Positions 50,733 to 58,258 of a DNA stretch of 64,000 nt are shown piece by piece. The position numbers were made by a program, and so were the translations under genes. Below the pieces are notes generated by a model. The model searched no databases and was not told the origin of the DNA. It saw only the letters and a list, made by a program, of their open reading frames with translations. Source of the stretch: JAICKM01 sp038228295 (GTDB taxonomy: Bacteria; Chloroflexota; Chloroflexia; QHBQ01; JAICKM01); NCBI GenBank assembly GCA_038228295.1, contig JBBRPH010000001.1:124001-188000 (forward strand), written 5' to 3'. Position 1 is the stretch's first letter; every line of letters begins with the position of its first letter.

Positions 50733-51497
50733 TTAGACGACCGAGCCGCCGTTACCTTCTTCGGGCGGGACTTCCGCTGAAGTTTTGTGGGGAATGATGC
50801 CGTCGAACAGGCCGTGGTGCTGGGCGGGTTGCTGCGCGGTGGCCGGGGGCGGGGTGTGAGGTGTAGGGTGGTTGTGACCGGTCACGTTGTCGAGCGCGTG
50901 TTCAATCCTACTGCCGATGTCGCTACCGATCTGACCGCCGAGACCGAGGCCGCCGCCCGCTACACCGCCGATGACCTGCCCAATCACGTTACCCAAGTCA
51001 GGACCGTGGTGCGTGGCGGCCGGCGGCGTGCTGCCGCCGCTCTGGTGGGCGCGGTTGAAGGCACTGTTGATGTCGTTGTTCACAGCGCCGGCAGAAGGCG
51101 ACGGTGCGGCAGGGGCATTGCCGAAGCTGCCGCTACCACTGCCGGCCGGATTTTCGGCCTGGAAGCCGCTGTCAGGGGCCTGGGCGCTGCCGTGATCAAA
51201 CGTGGGGGAAGATCCACCGATGTCGCGCGACCCACCCGCCGCAGCGGTATGGTGCTGGTGCCCGGCGGCCCAATTGGTGTTGTTGTCACCGAACGGACCA
51301 GTGGAACCACTGTAATTATCCTGCGCGGAGGTGAAGGGGTTATCACTGTTTTCGACGCGGTTGATCTCGGCCGTGTAGGCGTCGCGGGCCGCCGGGTCAT
51401 CCGTCTGCGTTCGCAGCATACGCAAATAGGACAATGCCCCTTGCTTGTCGCCCTGGTCGAGCCGCTGCTGAAATTCTGCGCGCACACTATCATCCAT
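50733..51497 (-). CDS. Low-complexity protein, Gly/Pro/His-rich
   Basis: 254 residues. A helical head (MDDSVRAEFQQRLDQGDKQG, LSYLRMLRTQTDD) is followed by a long disordered part rich in Gly, Ser, Asn, Pro and His and by a glycine-zipper-like stretch near 190-205 (IGGVAGGGLGLGGQIG). The histidines are frequent (AGHQHHT, QQPAQHHG), so metal binding is possible. ATG at 51497 is preferred over 51515 because GGAGG lies 8 nt upstream. Family not recognised. Confidence 0.65.
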   Translation of the reverse strand: MDDSVRAEFQQRLDQGDKQGALSYLRMLRTQTDDPAARDAYTAEINRVENSDNPFTSAQDNYSGSTGPFGDNNTNWAAGHQHHTAAAGGSRDIGGSSPTFDHGSAQAPDSGFQAENPAGSGSGSFGNAPAAPSPSAGAVNNDINSAFNRAHQSGGSTPPAATHHGPDLGNVIGQVIGGVAGGGLGLGGQIGSDIGSRIEHALDNVTGHNHPTPHTPPPATAQQPAQHHGLFDGIIPHKTSAEVPPEEGNGGSVV

Positions 51498-51522
51498 TTC
51501 GACTTCCTCCATCATATGCTAT

Positions 51523-51557
51523 GTGAAAAGTGAAAAGTGAAAAGGGGAAAGTTAAAA
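51523..51557. repeat. 7-nt tandem repeat, unit GTGAAAA
   Basis: Three perfect GTGAAAA units then GGGGAAA and GTTAAAA, ending 25 nt upstream of the gene at 50733-51497. Single-armed, A-rich against the local GC. Confidence 0.9.
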
Positions 51558-51708
51558 GTGGGTAGGACACTGTTTAGCTTTCCGGCTTTTACCAAGATCA
51601 GGCACCGGCGGTAGGAGCCGTCTACACTTGCAGCAAGAAAAGGGCCGACCCAGCACAGAGCAGTTTCCGTTATCGGGAACACGGTTCCCTCCGCCGGACC
51701 GATGCAGC

Positions 51709-53469
51709 TCACCCCGGCAACGGCAAGACGACGTGAAAGCAGGAACCGCCGTCAGCCTGATTTTCAGCCCAAATACGCCCACTATGCAAGCGCACGATCT
51801 CGCGGCTGATGTAGAGGCCAAGCCCCCGCCCACCCTTCAGGTGCGCCCCCTGCCCGCGATAGGCACGCTCAAAAATGCGCGGCAGATCGTCGGGTGCGAT
51901 ACCTACCCCCTGATCACAAACTGTGATATGGGCCTGCCCATCGTCCTGGGTCAGGCTGATTGTAATGGATCCGCCCGCCGGCGAATAGCGGATCGCATTC
52001 GACAGCAAGTTTTGCAGCACCTCATCCAAACGGTCGGCATCACCCAAGATTAGGCAACTACATTGCGCGCTAAAGGTGAGGGTATGGGCGGTGGTTGTGG
52101 TCTGGGCGGAATCCGCTTCGTTTTGCAGCAGGCGTACCAAGTCCAATTCCTGGCGGGTAATACTAAAGGTGCCCGCAGCTAGGCGCGTCATATCGAGAAT
52201 ATCATCCATCAAGCGGCGTAGCTGTTCGCTCTTTTCGTCAATCATGCTTAACGCACGAGTGACATACGCAGTGTCGCCCGTACCTAGGCGGCGGATGGCG
52301 AGTTGGCTGTAGCCTTTCATGGCCGCCAGCGGGTTTTTCAAGTCATGTGCCAGCAGTTCAATAAAGTCGTCGCGTTCCAGACGCGCCAGCCGCTCGGCTT
52401 CCAGGCGGTTGAGATCTTCGCTTAATTCGTTGTGGTGCAAGGCCAAGCTGAGACGGCGGGCGATCAGATCCTGCACCGCCAGATCATCTTCGCTAAATAT
52501 GTTGATCTGCGTGGCGGCAGAACTCAACACACCGCGCGGCTCCCCGGCCACGGTGATCTGACTGTACATCATGGAACGTAGGCCCAGATCGTTGGCGAGC
52601 GGGGGGTAGACACGCGCATCGGAGGAGGCATCGCGCACCAAAGCTGATTCGCCGCTGCGGAACACCTGAACCATCAGTGCCTCAGTCGCGCAAGGGATAA
52701 TGTCAAGGCCCAGCTCTTTTTGCCGGGCGCCCAGTGGAGTCTGGCTGACTCCGAAAGAGATCAGCGCATCCCGCTCCGGGTCAAAGAGCATCACATCCAC
52801 TTTTTCGACCTGTAGCACTTCGGCCACCCGGTCGGCCACGGCGGTGAGGATGTTATGCAGATCGCTGCTGTAATCTAGCCCAGACACATAGCGCAGCAGA
52901 TCGATCAGGCGAGTCCGCCGGGCTTCACGCCCGATACTGCGATTGGTTTCGATGGCGAGCGTCGCCATGTCGGCCAACACCAGCAACAGCAACCGGTCGG
53001 CGCTGAAATCGATCGGTGTAGCACAGCCTGCCGCCAGCACGCCCACCATCCGTCCGCCCACTTCCAACGGTAGCAAGATCAAAGCAGCGAGGCCGGAACT
53101 GTGCTGCGGCAAGGGAACAAAGCGTCCGTCGCCCGACAGATCACGCAACAGCAGCGGGCAGCGATGCGCGACTACCCAGCCTTCGGCACTACCCACCAGG
53201 GGCACCCGAACCTCTGCCGGCGTGTCAGTTGCTAGCCCATAAACCGCTGCACCCACCAGGGACTCGCCCTCGCGCAGCAGCACATAGGCTTCGGCAAGCT
53301 CCAGCACATTACAGGTGCGTTCGACCACCAAGTTCAGGACATAGGGCAACGGGCGTCCCGCCTCAATCGCGTCGGTGATGGTTTCGAGTTCGAAAGCGGC
53401 GACGAGAGCAGCGGAATCACCTCCGCCCGCAAGGTCAAGCGGCAAACCGGCGTCGAGATGGGTAGACAT
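51709..53469 (-). CDS. GAF-GAF sensor histidine kinase (HisKA/HATPase_c)
   Basis: 586 residues, no membrane helix. First GAF domain about 25-180, second about 190-350, HisKA with LAHDLKNPLAAMKGYSQLAI (His about 375) and HATPase_c with LQNLLSNAIRYSPAGG, CDQGVGIAPDDLPRIFERAY and GRGLGLYISREIVRLH. A soluble sensor, no regulator adjacent. ATG at 53469 (MSTHLDAGL) with AAAGGA and a consensus promoter at 53551-53579. Confidence 0.94.
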   Translation of the reverse strand: MSTHLDAGLPLDLAGGGDSAALVAAFELETITDAIEAGRPLPYVLNLVVERTCNVLELAEAYVLLREGESLVGAAVYGLATDTPAEVRVPLVGSAEGWVVAHRCPLLLRDLSGDGRFVPLPQHSSGLAALILLPLEVGGRMVGVLAAGCATPIDFSADRLLLLVLADMATLAIETNRSIGREARRTRLIDLLRYVSGLDYSSDLHNILTAVADRVAEVLQVEKVDVMLFDPERDALISFGVSQTPLGARQKELGLDIIPCATEALMVQVFRSGESALVRDASSDARVYPPLANDLGLRSMMYSQITVAGEPRGVLSSAATQINIFSEDDLAVQDLIARRLSLALHHNELSEDLNRLEAERLARLERDDFIELLAHDLKNPLAAMKGYSQLAIRRLGTGDTAYVTRALSMIDEKSEQLRRLMDDILDMTRLAAGTFSITRQELDLVRLLQNEADSAQTTTTAHTLTFSAQCSCLILGDADRLDEVLQNLLSNAIRYSPAGGSITISLTQDDGQAHITVCDQGVGIAPDDLPRIFERAYRGQGAHLKGGRGLGLYISREIVRLHSGRIWAENQADGGSCFHVVLPLPG

Positions 53470-53550
53470 AACGAATCCTTTGGGCAACGGTGTTCAAAGA
53501 GGAGGCTTCTCTCAGCAGGGGGGAAGCTGGGTTGTAGATTTACCTACATA

Positions 53551-53579
53551 AGTGTACCAATCGGGCCGCTCTCTGTCAA
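53551..53579 (-). promoter_or_regulatory. Promoter TTGACA-17-TGGTACACT of the GAF-GAF kinase
   Basis: Minus strand consensus TTGACA at 53574-53579, 17-nt spacer ending TGG, TACACT at 53551-53556. Divergent from the LacI-gene promoter 34 nt away. Confidence 0.85.
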
Positions 53580-53612
53580 ATCACAAAAACGTCCCATTTC
53601 CGGCGCCGGCGC

Positions 53613-53641
53613 TTGACTCCACCCGGTGACAGGAGTATACT
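53613..53641 (+). promoter_or_regulatory. Promoter TTGACT-17-TATACT of the LacI-type gene
   Basis: TTGACT at 53613-53618 and TATACT at 53636-53641, with the operator starting 11 nt downstream. Confidence 0.85.
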
Positions 53642-53652
53642 AGGCGATATTA

Positions 53653-53666
53653 CGAAACCGGTTTCG
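53653..53666. promoter_or_regulatory. LacI-family operator CGAAACCGGTTTCG
   Basis: Perfect 14-bp palindrome with the central CG typical of LacI/GalR operators. It covers the first transcribed bases after the promoter at 53613, so the regulator at 53700 should repress its own operon. Confidence 0.88.
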
Positions 53667-53699
53667 GAATTTCCGGCCCTACTGTGCAAAGGGGCACCT

Positions 53700-54743
53700 A
53701 TGGCAACGATCTATGACGTGGCAGAGCGGGCCGGCGTATCCCCAGCGACCGTCTCGAAGGCACTAGCGAATCGGCAGCATGTCAGTGCGGCCACGCGGGC
53801 GCGCGTCGTAGCGGCGGCGGCGGAACTGGCTTTCATCCCCAACCCCATCGCCCGTCATCTGTCGAACCGCCGCACGGGAGTAGTCGGCTTCCTGATTCCC
53901 TACGTGCCCGACTACCTGTTTAGCGACCCGTTTCTGCTGGAGTTTATTCGCGGCATGGCCGACAACTTGGCCGAGCAGGATTTCCATCTGCTGTTGGCGA
54001 TGCCCCGCCCATCGGGTGAAAGCGGCAGCGATCCCTACCGCCGCTTGCGTCAGGGCATGGTAGACGGCGCGATTGTGCTGGAAAGCGACGGCGGCAGCGG
54101 GCCGGCGGCCGCGCTGGCCGATCAGACGTATCCCTGGATCACACTGGGCTACCGGCGCGAAGACGACGGCAGCAGCAGCCGTAACCTGATCCATGCCGAC
54201 GACTACGGTGGCGCGCTACGCCTGACACGACATCTGCAAAGCCTGGGGCATACACGCATCGGCGTGATCAGTGGCCCGCACCGTCTGATGGGCGCGTTGG
54301 AAGAGCGATTGCGGGGCTATCGCGCCGCCGTGGCCGGCACCGGGCAGAGACTTGATCCGACGCTGCTGACCTACGGCGACTTCACGCCCGAAAGCGGCTA
54401 TCGGGCCGTAGATCAGTTGCTCGACTTAGACGCACCGCCGACCGCCATTTTCGCACTCAACGACCGCATGGCACTCGGTGCGATCAGCCGCATCCATGAA
54501 CGCGGCTTGCGCGTGCCCGCTGATCTATCGGTGGCCGGCTTCGACGATGTGCAGGCGGCCGCACTGGCGGTGCCGCCGTTGACCACGGTGCGCCAGCCCG
54601 GCTTTGACATGGGCCTGCGCGCCGCGACCTTACTAGGTCGGCTGATTCGCCAGGAATTGGCGCAGTTCGAGAGCGAGGTGCTACCGACCGAGGTGATCGT
54701 GCGGGCTTCGACGGCGGCTCCCGCGCCGCCTATAAGGAGGTGA
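53700..54743 (+). CDS. LacI family transcriptional regulator
   Basis: 347 residues. HTH IYDVAERAGVSPATVSKALA with hinge helix NPIARHLSN, then a periplasmic-binding-protein-like sugar domain (GVISGPHRLMGALEERLRGY, TAIFALNDRMALGAISRIHE, LSVAGFDDV). ATG at 53700 gives the canonical start; the frame from 53613 crosses promoter and operator. First gene of the sugar locus; it probably responds to the sugar released by the GH42 enzyme. Confidence 0.95.
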   Translation: MATIYDVAERAGVSPATVSKALANRQHVSAATRARVVAAAAELAFIPNPIARHLSNRRTGVVGFLIPYVPDYLFSDPFLLEFIRGMADNLAEQDFHLLLAMPRPSGESGSDPYRRLRQGMVDGAIVLESDGGSGPAAALADQTYPWITLGYRREDDGSSSRNLIHADDYGGALRLTRHLQSLGHTRIGVISGPHRLMGALEERLRGYRAAVAGTGQRLDPTLLTYGDFTPESGYRAVDQLLDLDAPPTAIFALNDRMALGAISRIHERGLRVPADLSVAGFDDVQAAALAVPPLTTVRQPGFDMGLRAATLLGRLIRQELAQFESEVLPTEVIVRASTAAPAPPIRR

Positions 54744-54840
54744 GCGCCTGACTCCAGATCCGCAAGATGGGCAAGCGATAGGTGCGACAAATCGTGCCAC
54801 AATCGAATGGACTAGCGCGGCTACCCAAAGGAGGAGAGCT

Positions 54841-56178
54841 TTGAACCGTAATTCTCGAATGTCGGCCCTGGGCCTGTTCACCAGCACAATGCTGCTGCTG
54901 GCGGCCTGCGACAGCAATACCGCCAATACGCCCGCCGCCGGCACCGGCAGCGGAGCCACCAACCCCACCGCTGCCGGCAGCACAGGCGGCGCCAAGATAG
55001 CGATCCGCTGGCGCACCCGCCCCGGTGATGCCGCCGAGCAAGCCGTCTATCAGGCGCTCAGCGATGAAGCGCAAAAGAACCTGCCCGATATTGACCTGAA
55101 GTACGATCCGTCGCCTAACCAGGGCTACGAAGACAAGCTGAACACCGAGTTCGCGTCGGGCACTGCGCCGGATGTGGTCTGGGTGCCGGGAGCCAGCAGC
55201 GCCAGCTATGCTAGCCGCAACCTGCTCTACGATATCAAGCCGTTAGTGGATAAAGATACCAGCTTCAAACTGGGCGACTTCTACGATGGTCCGGTCAACG
55301 AAGTAATGCACGACGGTCACCTGTGGGGTATTCCGCGCGATGTCTCCACCCTGGCGATCTATTACAACGCCGATCTGTTCAAGGCCAAGAACCTGCCCAC
55401 CCCGACCGATCTGATGAAGCAGGGTAAGTGGGACTGGGATAACTTCCGCAGCACCGCGAAAGCGCTGACCGGTGGTGACACCTATGGCCTGGGTCTGGCC
55501 GACTGGTGGGGACCGTGGAGCTACTTCGTCTATGCAGCGGGGGGCAGCCTGTTCAACAAGGACAAGACGGCAACCGGCCTCGACACACCGGAGTCGGTCG
55601 CCGGGCTGCAATACCTCAGCGACTTGATCAATGTGGACAAATCCATCCCGCTGCCGACTGCCGCCAATGTGGATGCGGAGGCACTGTTCAACGCCGGCAA
55701 GATCGGCATGATGATCAACGGCCGCTGGTTTACGCCGGGGGTGCGCCAAAACGCCAAATTCAAGTGGGACGTAGAAGAGATGCCGAAAGGCAAAGCTAAC
55801 GCGACCTGGCTATTCTGGGGACCGTATGTGATGAACGCCAAGACGGCCAATCCGGATGCGGCCTGGCGCGTGATCAAAGCCATCACCAGTGCGTCGGCGA
55901 TGGGCAAAGTAGCCGACATGGGCAGCAACATCCCAGCCCGCAAAGACCAGGCGGCGGTGGACGCCTTCCTGAAGTCCAGCCCGCCCGCCAACAATCAAGC
56001 GTTCATTAGCGGGACTAAGTATGCCACCTCGGAAATCCCGCTGTGGACCGCCGACTTCAACGAGTATATGAACAAGCAAGTCCAGCCGATGGTAGATAAA
56101 GTGATCAGCGGCAAAATGACCGCCGCCGATATGGGCAAGCAAATCAAAGCCGCGACCGACCCGCTGTTCAAGAAATAA
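54841..56178 (+). CDS. Sugar ABC transporter substrate-binding lipoprotein (family 1)
   Basis: 445 residues. TTG start with AGGAGA upstream. Lipobox LLAAC (about 24), Thr/Ala/Gly linker, then a family 1 extracellular solute-binding fold (DVVWVPGASSASYASRNLLY, YYNADLFKAKNLPTP, GLADWWGPWSYFVYAAGGSL, KIGMMINGRWF). Works with the two permeases downstream; the ATPase is not in the locus and is probably a shared MsmK-type one. Confidence 0.93.
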   Translation: MNRNSRMSALGLFTSTMLLLAACDSNTANTPAAGTGSGATNPTAAGSTGGAKIAIRWRTRPGDAAEQAVYQALSDEAQKNLPDIDLKYDPSPNQGYEDKLNTEFASGTAPDVVWVPGASSASYASRNLLYDIKPLVDKDTSFKLGDFYDGPVNEVMHDGHLWGIPRDVSTLAIYYNADLFKAKNLPTPTDLMKQGKWDWDNFRSTAKALTGGDTYGLGLADWWGPWSYFVYAAGGSLFNKDKTATGLDTPESVAGLQYLSDLINVDKSIPLPTAANVDAEALFNAGKIGMMINGRWFTPGVRQNAKFKWDVEEMPKGKANATWLFWGPYVMNAKTANPDAAWRVIKAITSASAMGKVADMGSNIPARKDQAAVDAFLKSSPPANNQAFISGTKYATSEIPLWTADFNEYMNKQVQPMVDKVISGKMTAADMGKQIKAATDPLFKK

Positions 56179-56181
56179 CGA

Positions 56182-56266
56182 GCGGTGGCCTATGGTCCGT
56201 GGTCTATAACAGAGTCAGCTACTGACTGCTGCACAGACCACGGACCACAGACCACAGACCACGGAG
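56182..56266. repeat. 7-nt period element with inverted arms (TCCGTGG / CACAGAC)
   Basis: Left 7-mers CCTATGG, TCCGTGG; right arm of CACAGAC, CACGGAC, CACAGAC, CACAGAC, CACGGAG in perfect register. Its last unit supplies part of the ribosome-binding site (GGAGG) of the permease gene at 56275. Confidence 0.9.
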
Positions 56267-56274
56267 GAACCGTC

Positions 56275-57231
56275 ATGAGTGAGCAGGTCAAGACCGTCGG
56301 GGCTGCAGCGGTGCCGCGCCGAGGACGGACGCGCGAGAAAGTCGTGTGGACCCCGGCGCGTACCCGTGAAGCGCTGGTCGGCTATCTGTTTCTGCTGCCG
56401 AATTTACTGGGCCTGCTCATTTTTCTGGCGGTCCCACTGCTCAGTTCCCTCTATACCAGTTTCACCGATGCTAATATCTTTCCGACCAATACAAAGATCA
56501 TCGGCGTAACAAATTACATTAACGCCGTTAACGACAGCACGTTCCAGCAAGCGGTCAGCAACACCGGCGCATTCCTGATCGGATTCTTGCCGCTATCGAT
56601 CATTCCCGCGTTGGCGCTGGCCGTGTTGCTGCACAGCCAAATCCGAGGCAAAACGGTGTTCCGGGTCGCCTTTTTCCTGCCGGTGGTCGCTTCGGTCGTC
56701 GGCGTGTCACTGCTTTGGCGCTGGTTGTTCCAGTACGACTTTGGCCCGGTCAATCAGTTGCTGGGCCTATTCGGCATCGCCAAAATTCACTGGCTGGAGT
56801 CGTCCGATTGGGCCATGATCAGCGTGATCGTGGTCGCCTCCTGGCAGGCAATTGGCTATAACATGGTGCTGTTCTTGGCCGGCTTGCAGGGCATACCACG
56901 CCAGCTTTACGAAGCCGCCGTGGTAGACGGGGCCACAGAGTGGCAACAATTCCGCCGCGTCACGCTCCCGCTGCTCACGCCGGCCACATTCTTCGTCTTT
57001 ATCACCTCACTGATCAAAGGGTTGCAGGTCTTCTCCGAGCCGGCTACTATGTTCAACGGGGGCAGCCCGGCCAACTCCGCGCTAACGGTGGTCTGGGAAC
57101 TCTATCTCGAAGGGTTCCGCTATTTCAAACTGGGCTATGCCTCGGCGATGGCCTGGTTGCTGTTCCTGGTCATTTTCGTGGTGACACTGATCCAGTTCCG
57201 GCTGTCGGAACGCTGGGTCAACTACGAATAG
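56275..57231 (+). CDS. Sugar ABC transporter permease (MalF type)
   Basis: 318 residues, six helices. Opening REALVGYLFLLPNLLGLLIF is typical of MalF/UgpA permeases; the EAA loop reads YEAAVVDGATEWQQFRRVTL (about 222-241). ATG at 56275 with GGAGGAA; the frame start at 56185 lies inside the repeat. Confidence 0.95.
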   Translation: MSEQVKTVGAAAVPRRGRTREKVVWTPARTREALVGYLFLLPNLLGLLIFLAVPLLSSLYTSFTDANIFPTNTKIIGVTNYINAVNDSTFQQAVSNTGAFLIGFLPLSIIPALALAVLLHSQIRGKTVFRVAFFLPVVASVVGVSLLWRWLFQYDFGPVNQLLGLFGIAKIHWLESSDWAMISVIVVASWQAIGYNMVLFLAGLQGIPRQLYEAAVVDGATEWQQFRRVTLPLLTPATFFVFITSLIKGLQVFSEPATMFNGGSPANSALTVVWELYLEGFRYFKLGYASAMAWLLFLVIFVVTLIQFRLSERWVNYE

Positions 57232-57240
57232 GAGGCGGCC

Positions 57241-58083
57241 GTGATTTCGCGTATTAAACCGCTCGGCATCGGCACCCAGGTCGTAGTCTATGCGCTGCTG
57301 TTGATCATTGCGCTAGGGATGGTCTATCCCTTTTATTACTTGGTCAGTACTGCGCTCAAGACGACGCAGGAAACCTCGACCCTACCGGTCGTCTGGTGGC
57401 CCGCCAGCGCGCAGTGGCACAACTTTGTGGATGTGATGAACCTGCCTAACCTGCCCTGGTTCCAGATGCTGGTCAACAGCGTATTCGTCACCGTCTGCGT
57501 CACCGTCGGCCAGATCGTCACCTCCATCATGGGCGGCTATGCCTTCGCCCGGCTGCGCTTCCCTGGCCGCGAGGCGCTGTTCGTCGGCTACCTCGGCTCG
57601 ATCATGATCCCCTTTGTGGTGCTGATGGTGCCGATGTACCAGTTGATGAAAAACCTGCAATGGATCGATAAGCTGGAATCGCTGATCATCCCCTGGATCT
57701 TCAGCGCCTACGGCACATTTCTGTTCCGCCAGTTTTTCAAGACGATCCCCAACGACCTGGAAGAGGCCGCCCTGCTCGACGGAGCGAGCCGTTGGACTAT
57801 CCTGTGGCGCATCTTTGTGCCGCTCTCCGGCCCCATCATCGCCACACAGGCGACTTTTACGTTCCTGTATGCCTGGAACAGCTTTCTTTGGCCGTTGATC
57901 ATCATTTCCACTCCGGCCAAAAAGGTACTGACGCTGGGCCTGCTCGATCTGCAAGGCGGCTATGCGACACGGCTGGAATTGGTCATGGCCGGCTCGACCA
58001 TCGTAATCTTACCGACGATCCTGATCTTCCTGCTGGCGCAACGCTACTTCGTCGAAGGCATCGCTACGACGGGGCTGAAATAA
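57241..58083 (+). CDS. Sugar ABC transporter permease (MalG type)
   Basis: 280 residues, six helices, MalG/UgpE family. EAA loop LEEAALLDGASRWTILWRIF (about 177-196). GTG start with AGGAGG 7 nt upstream, 9 nt after the MalF-type gene. Partner of that permease. Confidence 0.95.
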   Translation: MISRIKPLGIGTQVVVYALLLIIALGMVYPFYYLVSTALKTTQETSTLPVVWWPASAQWHNFVDVMNLPNLPWFQMLVNSVFVTVCVTVGQIVTSIMGGYAFARLRFPGREALFVGYLGSIMIPFVVLMVPMYQLMKNLQWIDKLESLIIPWIFSAYGTFLFRQFFKTIPNDLEEAALLDGASRWTILWRIFVPLSGPIIATQATFTFLYAWNSFLWPLIIISTPAKKVLTLGLLDLQGGYATRLELVMAGSTIVILPTILIFLLAQRYFVEGIATTGLK

Positions 58084-58103
58084 AGCCCGCCCTAGCCGGC
58101 GGC

Positions 58104-58226
58104 ACCACAGAGGCACAGAGACACGGAGAATTGCGGGAGTTTGAGATTGTCGGCGGCTGCGCGTGTCTCAGCCGCCGCAAGGCTCTTAAACGCTCATTCA
58201 TCTCCGTATTTCTGTGCCTCTGTGAT
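58104..58226. repeat. 8-nt period element with inverted arms and inner hairpin
   Basis: Left arm ACCACAGA, GGCACAGA, GACACGGA; right arm TCTCCGTA, TTTCTGTG, CCTCTGTG; the two pair over about 25 nt with three differences. An inner stem CGGCGGCTG / CAGCCGCCG (58151-58159, 58169-58177) sits between. It fills the gap between the permease and GH42 genes. Confidence 0.88.
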
Positions 58227-58258
58227 ACCATCCTAATCAACAGAGCAAAGGAGATGGG

